Below, in pieces: positions 1 to 13,246 of a DNA stretch of 64,000 nt (position 1 is the first letter of the stretch; each line of letters opens with the position of its first letter). Source of the stretch: Glacieibacterium sp965200405 (GTDB lineage Bacteria; Pseudomonadota; Alphaproteobacteria; Sphingomonadales; Sphingomonadaceae). A program made the translations under genes and the position numbers. The notes below the pieces were generated by a model. It had not been told where the DNA came from, searched no databases, and was given only the letters and a program-made list of their open reading frames with translations. The stretch is from positions 1,674,001 to 1,738,000 of the forward strand of contig NZ_OZ241356.1 in assembly GCF_965200405.1 (NCBI RefSeq), given 5' to 3'.

Positions 1-989
<989 letters not shown>

Positions 990-1076
990 CGGAGGCGGCG
1001 CGCCAGCGCCGATAGCGCGGGGGGTGCAGCGGCGACGCGCATCCCCCGTCCCCCGCACAGATTAGAAGGAACGGTT

Positions 1077-5261
<4,185 letters not shown>

Positions 5262-5290
5262 CGCTCGCGGATCTTCTGGACTGCAATAAA

Positions 5291-5319
5291 GGCGCGCCGG
5301 GTAACCGGCGCGCCTTTTT
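5291..5319 (+). terminator. Intrinsic terminator of the rpoBC operon
   Basis: A perfect 10-bp GC stem (5291-5300 with 5305-5314) closed by a GTAA tetraloop and followed directly by five T residues. It lies 30 bases after the rpoC stop codon. Confidence 0.93.
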
Positions 5320-5937
5320 GTTTGCCGGCGCTGTCGGACAGACCTGAAACTGTCGCTGGTTCTTACAGTTTGCGGGTGAAGCCGCATTCTTGAAACGAGA
5401 TATCGTCATTATTATAAAGGGTTAGTAAATCCTATAAAACGGCATGAACCTTGCAGACGTTGTTTAGGAGTAGTTCTATCTGAAAGAGGTGCGCTTAAGC
5501 TTGTGTGCTGTTGATTGGCGCTAGCTCGCCAGGGCTGATGTTTTATGCTTCGCTCACATCATCATACTGACGATCGAAGATGCAGGAACAGTAAGCTGAG
5601 CAGTGGTTTTCGTGCAGGCTGAGACGCAGATATCTCCACCTGATTGGAGCATCTCGATCTTTCTAACTGTGAGATTAATAAGAACGACTTCCATAGTCCA
5701 GTTCTACAGCGCTTGATGAATAGCGATTGTATAAACGGACACAGAATGATGTCCAAGCAACAGTGTTCTATCGCATTATCTGATCGGGCCAGCGTATAGT
5801 TGGCACGAATAGTTCATCGATGAACGTCCGCTAGTTGGCGAGTATCGACTCTTATCAAAACTATTCGTTACGCTATTGACTCATTATCTTGCCGCAACGA
5901 TAAGGCCCTGTCCAATAACTGGACCAACAGGGGATTT
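5320..5937. other. Gene-free, relatively AT-rich intergenic region
   Basis: About 620 bases between the rpoC terminator and the first PEP-CTERM gene. Its base composition is visibly more AT-rich than the flanking coding DNA, and it has stop codons in all frames. The only open stretch is a 64-residue minus-strand frame (5562-5756) without a convincing ribosome binding site or recognisable family, which I do not call a gene. No transposase remnants, tRNA fragments or long repeats are visible. It may be a long 5' regulatory region for the gene at 5938 or the trace of a decayed insert. Confidence 0.5.
5876..5904 (+). promoter_or_regulatory. Candidate sigma-70 promoter for the PEP-CTERM gene
   Basis: TTGACT at 5876-5881, a 17-base spacer, then GATAAG at 5899-5904, about 34 bases before the ATG at 5938. 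The -35 is good and the -10 moderate. The call rests on pattern only. Confidence 0.35.
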
Positions 5938-6528
5938 ATGTTCAAGACCACAATGATACTGCTTGCCGGCGTAGTCGCCGTCACTGGCCTTGGTTCGGCA
6001 GCCCAGGCGTCGACCGACACCGTCCAGGGACCCAGCGGGTACTTCGTCCCGACCGATGCACAGAAGAACGATTCACCTTATTATCGCGATGGTTCCCAGG
6101 ACTGGAGCTGGACCCACGGCGCTATCGCCAGCGGCTTCACCATCGCGTCGCTGAGCGTGTCAGCGTACGACGTCGACTTTTCGTCTGGCGAGACCGACAA
6201 TATCTACGCACTGGACAGCGGCACCTGGATCTTGCTCGGCGCGCTGACCGGCTCCGACAGCACTTGGGAATATGGCAACGCGTTCGCGCTCGGCGCCAAT
6301 TTCTTCGACGACATCGCCACCGGCCTGCAGGTCAAGGTCGACATCGATGCCAACAACGGCGGCTGGATCGTCAGCCTCGGCAAGTCCGTCCTCACCACCG
6401 ACGGCAGCGATCTTCCGCCGGTCGTTCCGGGCGTGCCTGAGCCTGCCAGCTGGGCGCTGATGATTGCCGGCTTCGGCCTGGTCGGCGCTGCCGCCCGTCG
6501 TCGTCGCAATTCGGCCGTCGCCGCCTGA
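5938..6528 (+). CDS. PEP-CTERM sorted exported protein
   Basis: A 196-residue protein with an N-terminal signal peptide (hydrophobic core about residues 5-20, likely cleaved after AAQA) and a C-terminal PEP-CTERM sorting signal: PEPASWALM, a short hydrophobic helix, and a terminal RRRR cluster. In this family the tail is processed by an exosortase at the inner membrane, and the protein is released or surface-anchored, often in connection with exopolysaccharide. The body is acidic, rich in Ser, Gly and Thr, and without Cys, typical of exported matrix-type proteins; I recognise no catalytic motif. AGGGGA just upstream of the ATG is a good ribosome binding site. It appears to be monocistronic, with a strong terminator 23 bases downstream. 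No exosortase is encoded in the window. A second PEP-CTERM gene lies at 39114. Confidence 0.9.
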   Translation: MFKTTMILLAGVVAVTGLGSAAQASTDTVQGPSGYFVPTDAQKNDSPYYRDGSQDWSWTHGAIASGFTIASLSVSAYDVDFSSGETDNIYALDSGTWILLGALTGSDSTWEYGNAFALGANFFDDIATGLQVKVDIDANNGGWIVSLGKSVLTTDGSDLPPVVPGVPEPASWALMIAGFGLVGAAARRRRNSAVAA

Positions 6529-6550
6529 GCCACGACCTGCGATCGTGATC

Positions 6551-6590
6551 AGCCCCGCCGGAGCAATCCGGCGGGGCTTCTTCTTGTTTC
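6551..6590 (+). terminator. Intrinsic terminator after the PEP-CTERM gene
   Basis: A perfect 12-bp stem (6551-6562 with 6567-6578) around a GCAA tetraloop, followed by a T-rich tract (TCTTCTTGTTT). Confidence 0.9.
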
Positions 6591-6841
6591 TGGTCCAGAC
6601 TCACCATGCGGCATCGCAGACGGCGCCGACGCCACCGTCCTGCCCCAGAAATGCCGCTTGCGCCCGATATCAGCGGCGAAACGTATTCACCCTGTCGACT
6701 GTACCAAAGGCCTTGACCGTGAAGCTCCTTCCACTGCCGGATGACGCCGGGACCGCGCTGCTGCGCCAGCCCGCGCCGTGGCAGATGCCCCTACGCTGGC
6801 CGTGGCAGTCCAAATCGGGCAGGACGGGTACCGTGCTGACC

Positions 6842-8017
6842 ATGTCACCCCCGCCGGAGCTGCGCGTCGCGCTGTTTTCCGGCAATTATAATTTCGTCCG
6901 CGACGGCGCCAACCAGGCCCTGAACAAGCTGGTCGGCTATCTCGAGAGCCAGGGCGTGCCGGTGCGGGTCTATTCGCCGACCGGGTCGACCGAGGCGTTT
7001 CCGGCAACGGGCACGCTGATCTCGGCGCCGTCCGTCCCGATCCCCGGGCGCACCGAGTACCGCTTCGGACTGGGCATCAATGCCCGGGTGCGCCGCGATA
7101 TCGAAGCCTTCGCGCCGACGTTGATCCACCTGTCGGCGCCCGACCTGCTCGGCTTTGCCGCCAAGCGTGAGGCAAGGCGGCTGGGCGTTCCCGCCGTGGC
7201 CTCGTTCCACACGCGCTTCGACACCTATTTCCAGTTCTACGGCCTCGGCTGGTTCCGGAAGCATGCCGAGAACATCCTGCGCCGGTTCTACAGCGACCTG
7301 CCCGAAGTCTATGCGACCTCGGAGGGCTTTGCCGACGTGCTGCGCGAGCAGGGCATCAGCGAGCATATCGAGATCTGGAGCCGCGGCATCGACCGAGCGC
7401 GCTTCAACCCGCAACGGCGCTCGCTGGAGTGGCGGCGGACGATGGGGATCGCCGACAGCGACGTGGTGATCGGCTTCGTCGGGCGGCTCGTGCTGGAAAA
7501 GGGCCTCGACGTCGTCGCGGCGACCAAGGCCGAGCTCGAGCGCCGCGGTGTCGCCTGCAAGCTGCTGATCGTCGGCGACGGTCCGGCCCGCGACACGTTC
7601 GAGGCGCAGGCGCCGGGTGCGATCTTCACCGGTCAACTCAGCGGCGATGCGCTGGCGGTCGCCTATGCCTCGTCCGACATGCTGATCAATCCGTCGACCA
7701 CCGAGACCTTCGGCAACGTCACGCTGGAGGCGATGGCCAGTGGCCTGCCGGTGGTGGCGGCGCTGGCGACGGGCAATAATTGCCTGGTCGACGACGGCGT
7801 CAGCGGCGCGCTGGTGCCGCCCGGCGACATCGCCGCCTTTGCCGACGCGATCGCCGTCCTGATCGCCGACCCGGCCCGGCGCGAGGCTGCCGGCGCGGCT
7901 GGGGTCGAGCGGGCGCAGGGCTATGACTGGGACGCGATCAACGGCGGAATGCTGACGCATTACCGTGCGGTGGTTGCAAATTACGCTCGCCAGCGTATGT
8001 TGGCGGTGCCGGGTTAG
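6842..8017 (+). CDS. Glycosyltransferase family 4, alpha-mannosyltransferase-like
   Basis: A retaining GT-B glycosyltransferase of about 391 residues. The N-terminal half has the acceptor-domain signature FSGNYNFVRDGANQAL and the HTRFDTYFQFYG region. The C-terminal half has GFVGRLVLEKGLD, the nucleotide-sugar binding segment LLIVGDGP, and the donor-binding motif PSTTETFGNVTLEAMASGLP, whose E(x7)E pair is characteristic of GT4. Such enzymes use NDP-sugars at the cytoplasmic face of the membrane to make glycolipids or polysaccharides. The sequence resembles GDP-mannose-dependent or SqdX-like members, but the exact sugar cannot be read. The frame is open further upstream to 6464, but that part is poor in conserved residues and crosses the terminator at 6551, so I chose the ATG at 6842. 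No other sugar gene is adjacent. Confidence 0.88.
   Translation: MSPPPELRVALFSGNYNFVRDGANQALNKLVGYLESQGVPVRVYSPTGSTEAFPATGTLISAPSVPIPGRTEYRFGLGINARVRRDIEAFAPTLIHLSAPDLLGFAAKREARRLGVPAVASFHTRFDTYFQFYGLGWFRKHAENILRRFYSDLPEVYATSEGFADVLREQGISEHIEIWSRGIDRARFNPQRRSLEWRRTMGIADSDVVIGFVGRLVLEKGLDVVAATKAELERRGVACKLLIVGDGPARDTFEAQAPGAIFTGQLSGDALAVAYASSDMLINPSTTETFGNVTLEAMASGLPVVAALATGNNCLVDDGVSGALVPPGDIAAFADAIAVLIADPARREAAGAAGVERAQGYDWDAINGGMLTHYRAVVANYARQRMLAVPG
7974..8001 (+). promoter_or_regulatory. Candidate promoter for ssrA
   Basis: TTGCAA (7974-7979), a 16-base spacer and TATGTT (7996-8001), inside the 3' end of the glycosyltransferase gene. Transcription would start some 20-30 bases before the first tmRNA piece. 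Confidence 0.35.
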
Positions 8018-8029
8018 CGCTCGGCTATG

Positions 8030-8380
8030 GCGATACAGAGTGCCGTGTAATAAACACAACGGACCCGGGGGCGGTACCCGGCGGCTCCACCATCGTACCC
8101 CCGTTGTCGGGGGAGGCATGGGGCCGAAACAGGATCGACGTGTGTCCAAAGACGGAGACTTTTGCCCGGCCTGAATGAGCCGTAAAACCGTTCGATTTGA
8201 TAAATGCCAACGACAACGAGGCATTCGCAATCGCAGCGTAACCCGGTCCTCACGGACTAAGTTACACTGGCCGAAAGCGCGGTAGGGACCATACCGGGCA
8301 ACAGAAATGGAAACCGGCGGTACGGGGAGCACCGAGCAACAGAAGCTCCCCACCTTGTCTTTTCGACGGACCCGGCGCTT
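8030..8380 (+). ncRNA. ssrA: Two-piece (circularly permuted) tmRNA precursor
   Basis: Transfer-messenger RNA that rescues stalled ribosomes. The order is permuted as in other alphaproteobacteria. The acceptor piece comes first and ends in CGGCTCCACCA (CCA at 8090-8092). A short spacer that is removed follows, then the coding piece beginning GGGGCCGAAACAGGATCGACG at 8120. The first seven bases of the coding piece (GGGGCCG, 8120-8126) pair with CGGCTCC before ACCA, rebuilding the tRNA-like acceptor stem with one G-U pair. The tag frame lies at 8206-8241. Downstream, the inverted GGGGAGC/GCTCCCC pair around 8318-8350 fits a tmRNA pseudoknot. The outer ends (about 8030 and 8380) are estimates because processing sites cannot be read. 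The neighbouring sspB gene supports the call. Confidence 0.93.
8206..8241 (+). other. Proteolysis tag reading frame of tmRNA
   Basis: GCC AAC GAC AAC GAG GCA TTC GCA ATC GCA GCG TAA encodes ANDNEAFAIAA followed by stop. With the alanine carried by the tmRNA, the added tag is AANDNEAFAIAA. It keeps the AANDN start seen in alphaproteobacteria (recognised by SspB-alpha in Caulobacter) and an Ala-Ala end suited to ClpX. Confidence 0.92.
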
Positions 8381-8437
8381 ACACCTTGGCGTTGGGGCAG
8401 CCTTGCCAGTATCGTGGCGTCGAGCCGGAGCCGATTC

Positions 8438-8908
8438 GTGAACGACACCACAGCCGATAGCCTGATTCCCTACGACGAGATCGTCCAGGACGCCTTGCGT
8501 TCTGTGGTCCGCCGGGTCCTCGACCGCATCGATGCGGAGGGCGGATTGCCGGGCAGCCACCACTTCTACATCGCGTTTCGCACGCGCTATCCCGGCGTCG
8601 AGATGCCCAAGCACCTGCTCGAGCGCTATCCGGAGGAGATGACCATCGTCATCCAGCACCGGTATTGGGACCTGTTCATCGACGATCGTCACTTCCAGAT
8701 CGGCCTGAGCTTCAACCAGGTGCCGGCCAAGCTGCACATTCCGTTTGACGCGATCACCGGGTTCGTCGACCCGGCGGTCAACTTCTCGCTGCAGTTCCAG
8801 CCCAAGGAGGGCGAGGCGGCCGCCGCCGTGCCTGAGCCTGCGCCGCCGCTGCCGCCGATTGAGGACGGCTCGAACGTCGTGACGCTGGACCGCTTCCGCA
8901 AGAAATAG
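8438..8908 (+). CDS. sspB: SspB-alpha type ClpXP adaptor
   Basis: A 156-residue protein of the alphaproteobacterial SspB family, which tethers ssrA-tagged substrates to the ClpXP protease. Diagnostic segments are IPYDEIVQDALRSVVRRVL at the N-terminus, HHFYIAFRTRYPGV, YPEEMTIVIQH.YWDL and the LSFNQVPAKLHIPFDAITGF..P core. The proline-rich linker and the short C-terminal NVVTLDRFRKK tail are the usual ClpX-docking end. GTG at 8438 is preferred over an upstream in-frame GTG at 8414 because GGAG lies seven bases before it and the conserved N-terminus begins just after. It sits directly behind ssrA, so tag and tag adaptor are neighbours. Confidence 0.92.
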   Translation: MNDTTADSLIPYDEIVQDALRSVVRRVLDRIDAEGGLPGSHHFYIAFRTRYPGVEMPKHLLERYPEEMTIVIQHRYWDLFIDDRHFQIGLSFNQVPAKLHIPFDAITGFVDPAVNFSLQFQPKEGEAAAAVPEPAPPLPPIEDGSNVVTLDRFRKK

Positions 8909-8985
8909 GCGCGCCGCTTGGCATGGCTGCCCCGCTCGGGCAAAGGCAGCGGCAACACCGCGACCTTGCCTGGAGCCGCCCGACC

Positions 8986-10380
8986 ATGACCTTTCGTAGC
9001 GAGACCGACAGCTTCGGTCCGATCGACGTCGATGCCAACGCCTATTGGGGTGCGCAGACCCAGCGCAGCATCGGCAACTTCCCATTCGGCCCGCGCGAGC
9101 GCATGCCGATCGAGATCGTCCACGCCCTGGCGATCGTCAAGCAGGCCGCCGCCCGGGTCAACCGCAGCCACGGCCTGCCCGCCGAGATCGCCGACGCCAT
9201 CGAAACCGCCGCCGCCGCGGTCGCCGCGGGCGAGCATGACGACCAGTTCCCGCTGGTGATCTGGCAGACCGGCTCCGGCACCCAGTCGAACATGAACGTC
9301 AACGAGGTCATCGCCGGCATCGCCAACGAGGCGCTGAGCGGCAAGCGCGGTGGCAAGTCGCCGGTCCACCCCAACGACCATGTCAACATGGGGCAGTCGT
9401 CGAACGACACCTTCCCGACCGCGCTCCACATCGCCGCCGCGCTGACCGCGACCAACCGCCTGATGCCGGCGCTGGAGCGGCTGTTCGGCGCGCTGGATGC
9501 CAAGGCCAAGGGCTGGGCGCACATCGTCAAGATCGGCCGCACTCACCTGCAGGACGCGACGCCGTTGACGCTGGGCCAGGAATTCTCAGGCTACGCCAAC
9601 CAGTTGTACCGCTGCCAGCAACGCATCGAGCCCGCCGTCAGCCACGGCATGATGCAGCTGGCGCAGGGTGGCACTGCGGTCGGCACCGGCCTCAACTCGC
9701 CCCAGGGCTTCGACGTCGCCGTGGCTGCCGAGATCGCGACGATCACCGGCCTGGCGTTCCGCACCGCCGACAACAAGTTCGAGGCGCTGGCGAGCAACGA
9801 CCCGTTGGTCCATTTCTCGGGTACGCTCAACACGCTGGCCGTGGCGCTGACCAAGATCGCCAACGACCTGCGGCTGCTCGGTTCGGGACCGCGCTCCGGC
9901 CTCGGCGAGTTGTCGCTGCCGGAGAATGAGCCTGGCAGCTCGATCATGCCGGGCAAGGTCAATCCGACCCAATGCGAGATGCTGACGATGGTCGCCGCCC
10001 AGGTCATGGGCAATCATGTCGCCGTCACCGTCGGCGGCATGCAGGGGCACATGGAGCTCAACGTCTTCAAGCCGTTGATCGGCGCCAACGTGCTGCGCTC
10101 GATCGACCTGCTGGCGACCGGCATGGCGAGCTTCAGCGAGCGCTGCGTCGAGGGCATGACCGCCAACGAAGGGCGGATCGCCGAGCTGGTCGAGCGTTCG
10201 CTGATGCTGGTCACCGCGCTGGCGCCCGAGATCGGCTATGACGCCGCCGCCAAGATCGCCAAGCACGCGCATGTCAACGGCACCTCGCTGCTCGAGGCAG
10301 CGCTGGCGCTGAAACTCATCGACGAGCCGCGCTTCCGCGAAGTGGTGCGCGCCGACAAGATGATCGGGCCCGACGCCTGA
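8986..10380 (+). CDS. fumC: Fumarate hydratase, class II
   Basis: An iron-independent fumarase of about 464 residues that interconverts fumarate and malate in the TCA cycle as a cytoplasmic homotetramer. It contains the superfamily signature GSSIMPGKVNP near residue 320, which includes the catalytic serine loop, as well as the substrate-binding segments TGSGTQSNMNVNEV, MGQSSNDTFPTA and GRTHLQDATPLTLGQE with the conserved His. I chose the ATG at 8986 because the following SETDSFGPIDV is the normal family N-terminus, although the frame stays open a little upstream. It stands alone between sspB and gmk, about 40 bases before gmk. Confidence 0.96.
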   Translation: MTFRSETDSFGPIDVDANAYWGAQTQRSIGNFPFGPRERMPIEIVHALAIVKQAAARVNRSHGLPAEIADAIETAAAAVAAGEHDDQFPLVIWQTGSGTQSNMNVNEVIAGIANEALSGKRGGKSPVHPNDHVNMGQSSNDTFPTALHIAAALTATNRLMPALERLFGALDAKAKGWAHIVKIGRTHLQDATPLTLGQEFSGYANQLYRCQQRIEPAVSHGMMQLAQGGTAVGTGLNSPQGFDVAVAAEIATITGLAFRTADNKFEALASNDPLVHFSGTLNTLAVALTKIANDLRLLGSGPRSGLGELSLPENEPGSSIMPGKVNPTQCEMLTMVAAQVMGNHVAVTVGGMQGHMELNVFKPLIGANVLRSIDLLATGMASFSERCVEGMTANEGRIAELVERSLMLVTALAPEIGYDAAAKIAKHAHVNGTSLLEAALALKLIDEPRFREVVRADKMIGPDA

Positions 10381-10420
10381 CGGAGTTGGCGACCGGCGCG
10401 CAACGTTCTACACCGCGCCG

Positions 10421-11074
10421 ATGACCGCATTCGTCAGTACCGCCGTTGCTACGCCGCCCCGCCGCGGCCTGATGTTCGTGCTGTCCTCGCCGTCGGGGGC
10501 GGGCAAGACGACGATGTCGCGGCGTCTGCTGGTCGACGACGAGCAGATCGTCATGTCGGTGTCGGTCACCACCCGTCCGCCACGCCCCGGCGAGATCGAT
10601 GGCCGCGACTATCATTTCGTCACCGAGGCCGAGTTCGACCGGATGCAGGCCGCCGGCGAGCTGCTCGAATGGGCCAAGGTATTCGGGTATAAATACGGCA
10701 CGCCGAGCGCCCGGGTACAGGATGCGCTCCACGCCGGGCGCGACGTGCTGTTCGACATCGACTGGCAAGGCACGCAGCAGCTCCAGCAGACCGAATCGGG
10801 CAGCGACCTGGTCCGCGTCTTCATCCTGCCGCCGAGCATGGCCGAGCTGGAGCGCCGCCTGCGCTCGCGCGGCACCGATTCGGAGCCGGTCATCGCCCAC
10901 CGCATGCGGCGCGCCGCCACCGAAATCAGCCATTGGGGCGAGTACGACTATATCCTGATCAACGACGATCCCGACGTCTGCCTCCACGAGATCCGTGCGA
11001 TCCTGAAGGCCGAGCGGCTGGCGCGGCGGCGGCAACTCGGGCTCGCGGCATTCGTGCGGGACATGCTGGGATGA
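10421..11074 (+). CDS. gmk: Guanylate kinase
   Basis: Converts GMP and ATP to GDP and ADP. 217 residues. P-loop SSPSGAGKTT near residue 25, the GMP-binding VSVTTRPPRPGEIDGRDYHF segment, and the DIDWQGTQQL motif are all present. It overlaps the next gene by four bases (ATGA), suggesting translational coupling. The dozen N-terminal residues before RRGLMFVLSSP are not conserved, so a slightly later start cannot be excluded. Confidence 0.96.
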   Translation: MTAFVSTAVATPPRRGLMFVLSSPSGAGKTTMSRRLLVDDEQIVMSVSVTTRPPRPGEIDGRDYHFVTEAEFDRMQAAGELLEWAKVFGYKYGTPSARVQDALHAGRDVLFDIDWQGTQQLQQTESGSDLVRVFILPPSMAELERRLRSRGTDSEPVIAHRMRRAATEISHWGEYDYILINDDPDVCLHEIRAILKAERLARRRQLGLAAFVRDMLG

Positions 11075-11679
11075 GCCGCCGCACCAGCCTGGTCGCGCTC
11101 GTCGTGCTGGGGGCCGTGCTGGGTGCCGTCCCCGCCGCCGCCGATCCGCCGGGCTGGCGGCGCCAGATGACCGAGCCCGACCGCAAGCGCCTCGCCGGCC
11201 TGTACCACGCCTGGACCACCGCCCGTGCGCAGGTCGCCGCGGCGGGACTTGCCGCCGATTGGTCGGGGCAGGGCGCGTTGACCCAGGGCGATGCAGTCAC
11301 CGCCGATCCGCCGCCGGCACCCGGAATCTATTCCTGCCGGACCCTGAAGCTGGGCAGCCGGGTCGCGGGGATGCCCAACTGGCGGGCAGTCGGCAGCTAT
11401 CCCTGCCGCATCGAGGCAAGCCGCGACGGCCTGCGCTTTACCGGCGAAGGCGGTGCGCAGCGCACCAGCGGCGTGCTGTACCCGGACGGCGAGCGGATGA
11501 TCTATCTCGGCGCGATCAACCTCGGCAACGAGCGCGGCGGCTTCAAGTATAATGCCGATGTCGACCGCAACCAGGTCGGCGTCCTGCACAGCCTCGGGCC
11601 GAAGCGCTGGCGGCTGGAACTGCCGTTTCCGCTGTGGGAATCGACGCTGGACCTGATCGAGATCACGCCGTCGACCTGA
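11071..11679 (+). CDS. DUF4893-type exported protein
   Basis: A 202-residue protein with a signal peptide (hydrophobic residues about 7-22, cleavage expected near AAADPP). The body resembles the DUF4893 family: an N-terminal W-x-x-MTEPDRKRL segment, then GIYSCRTLKLGS, YPCRIEASRDGLRFTGEGG and QRTSGVLYPDGERMIYLG, which read as a small beta-rich periplasmic domain. Two cysteines (in YSCRT and YPCRI) may form a disulphide. The function of the family is not known. It overlaps the end of gmk by ATGA and is cotranscribed with it. Downstream lies a large inverted repeat. Confidence 0.75.
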   Translation: MSRRTSLVALVVLGAVLGAVPAAADPPGWRRQMTEPDRKRLAGLYHAWTTARAQVAAAGLAADWSGQGALTQGDAVTADPPPAPGIYSCRTLKLGSRVAGMPNWRAVGSYPCRIEASRDGLRFTGEGGAQRTSGVLYPDGERMIYLGAINLGNERGGFKYNADVDRNQVGVLHSLGPKRWRLELPFPLWESTLDLIEITPST

Positions 11680-11740
11680 GCCTGCTTCCCCGCCCATGCA
11701 CAGCGTGGAGGGGAAGGACCGCCCGGACAGAGGGACGCTG

Positions 11741-11900
11741 AAGAAGCGCCCCCACCCCGGCCCTCCCCACTCTATGTTCGCGAAGGCTCACGTGGGGGGA
11801 GGGGGCAGAAAGGACGTTGGAACCCGAAGCGGCAGCGCACCTTTCTGCTCCCTCCCCCCACGCGCAGCGTAGAGTGGGGAGGGCCGGGGTGGGGGTTCTT
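11741..11900. repeat. Nested inverted repeat, possible bidirectional terminator
   Basis: Outer arms at 11741-11776 and 11868-11900 are near-perfect reverse complements (CCCCACCCCGGCCCTCCCC core, one 3-base gap). Inner arms at about 11789-11813 and 11839-11863 form a second pair around GTGGGGGGAGGG. Folded, this gives a very stable structure of about 160 bases. It lies between the convergent DUF4893 gene and hlyD-like gene and could end transcription from both sides. GGGGTGG/GGGAGGGG words recur in the repeat at 45225. Confidence 0.8.
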
Positions 11901-11928
11901 CTGCTCGAAACGGCTCCCGAGGGGACCG

Positions 11929-13236
11929 TTATTTCTCCCGGAAGGCGTTGTCGCGCAGCTTCGACACCGGTGTCAGCAGGTACGACAGCACCGACCGCTT
12001 GTGGCCGAGCACGTCGACCTGGGCGATCATGCCGGCGCCGATCGGCAGGCGGGTGCCGTCCTTGGCTTTCAGTTCGGCGCTGTCGGTGCGGATGCGGATG
12101 GTGAAGTGGCTCTCGCCGGTGCGCTCGTTGACGATGGCATCGGGTGAAATCGTCTCGACCTTGCCGTCGAGCGCGCCATAGACCGAATAATCATAGGCGG
12201 TGAGCTTGACGGTGGCGCGCTGGCCGAGGTGAACGAAGGCGATGTCGGCGGGCTTTACCTCGGCCTCGACGACCAGCGTGTCGTCGGCGGGTACGATCTC
12301 GACCAGCGGCTCGCCCGGCCTCACGCTGCCGCCGACGGTGGCGACCAGCACGCGGTTGATGGTCCCGGCGATCGGCGCGCGCAGTTCCGTGCGCGTCAGC
12401 CGATCCTGCAGCGCGGGCAGGGTGACGCCCTGTCCGGCCAGTTCGCCGCGCGCCGTCGTCAGCTGCGTGAAGGCGTCGGCGCGATACCTGTCGCGGACGC
12501 TGCGCAGGCCCGACTGCGCCTCCTCCACCGCGGCACGGGCGCGGCGGATCGCCAGCGCCGCGCTGCCCGCGCCGCCGCGCGCCTGCGCCTGTGCGGTCTG
12601 CGCGCGCACCAGTTCGATCTGCGGCTCGATCCCCTTGGCGACCAGCGGCGCGATCATCGCCAACTCGCTGTCGGCGGCGGCCGCGCCCTGGGTCCGGGTC
12701 GCTGCCTCGACCTCGGCCTGGCCGAGCGCGCGCTGCGCCTGGTCGAGCTTGGCCGATTCGACTGCGCTGTCGGCGGCAAGCCCGGCCAGCCGCGCCCGGT
12801 ACAGTGACCGCTCGGTCTCGACCAGCTGCGGCGCGGCGGTCGTCAGGCCCGGCGCGAACACCGGCGCCCTGCCATCGACTTCGGCCTGCAACCGCGTCGC
12901 CCGGGCGACCAGCGCGTTATAGGATTCGGTCGTCCGCCCGAATTCGGCGGTGAAGGCGGTATTGTCGAGGCGCACCAGCGGCTGGCCGGCGCGGACATGC
13001 TGCCCGGCACGAACCAGGATCGCCTTGACCACGCCGCCCTCCAGGTTGGAGACGATCTGCAGCTGGCGTGACGGGATCACCCGGCCCTGCGCACCGGCAA
13101 CCTCGTCGACCCGGGCCAGCGCCGCCCACAGCAGTAGCGCAAAGGTCAGGCCGGCGATCGTCCACAGCATCAACCGCGAGGCGCGGGTCGGTTCGAGTTG
13201 GAGCGGCATCGTCTCCAGCGTCGTGGCGAAGGACAT
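11929..13236 (-). CDS. Type I secretion membrane fusion protein, HlyD family
   Basis: The periplasmic adaptor of a type I secretion system, 435 residues. It has one transmembrane segment (about residues 24-45), then the biotinyl-lipoyl-like beta domain with SNLEGGVVKAILVRAGQHV, a long alpha-helical hairpin rich in Ala, Arg, Glu and Gln, and the closing lipoyl half with APIAGTINRVLV followed by the barrel and IGAGMIAQVDVL. In this family the protein links the inner membrane ABC exporter with a TolC channel. It is the last gene of a minus-strand operon (TolC, ABC, HlyD), ten bases after the ABC gene. Confidence 0.93.
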   Translation of the reverse strand: MSFATTLETMPLQLEPTRASRLMLWTIAGLTFALLLWAALARVDEVAGAQGRVIPSRQLQIVSNLEGGVVKAILVRAGQHVRAGQPLVRLDNTAFTAEFGRTTESYNALVARATRLQAEVDGRAPVFAPGLTTAAPQLVETERSLYRARLAGLAADSAVESAKLDQAQRALGQAEVEAATRTQGAAAADSELAMIAPLVAKGIEPQIELVRAQTAQAQARGGAGSAALAIRRARAAVEEAQSGLRSVRDRYRADAFTQLTTARGELAGQGVTLPALQDRLTRTELRAPIAGTINRVLVATVGGSVRPGEPLVEIVPADDTLVVEAEVKPADIAFVHLGQRATVKLTAYDYSVYGALDGKVETISPDAIVNERTGESHFTIRIRTDSAELKAKDGTRLPIGAGMIAQVDVLGHKRSVLSYLLTPVSKLRDNAFREK

Positions 13237-13246
13237 GGTGCGCTCC

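Noticed and set aside
5562..5756. A 64-codon minus-strand frame in the AT-rich gap
   Set aside because: No ribosome binding site, no recognisable family, and composition typical of non-coding DNA.
5800..5816. TTGGCACG resembling a sigma-54 -24 element before the first PEP-CTERM gene
   Set aside because: The -12 element at the required spacing reads TC instead of the nearly invariant GC, so the site is incomplete.
8014..8253. Open frames on the minus strand across ssrA
   Set aside because: They overlap the tmRNA and have no conserved features.
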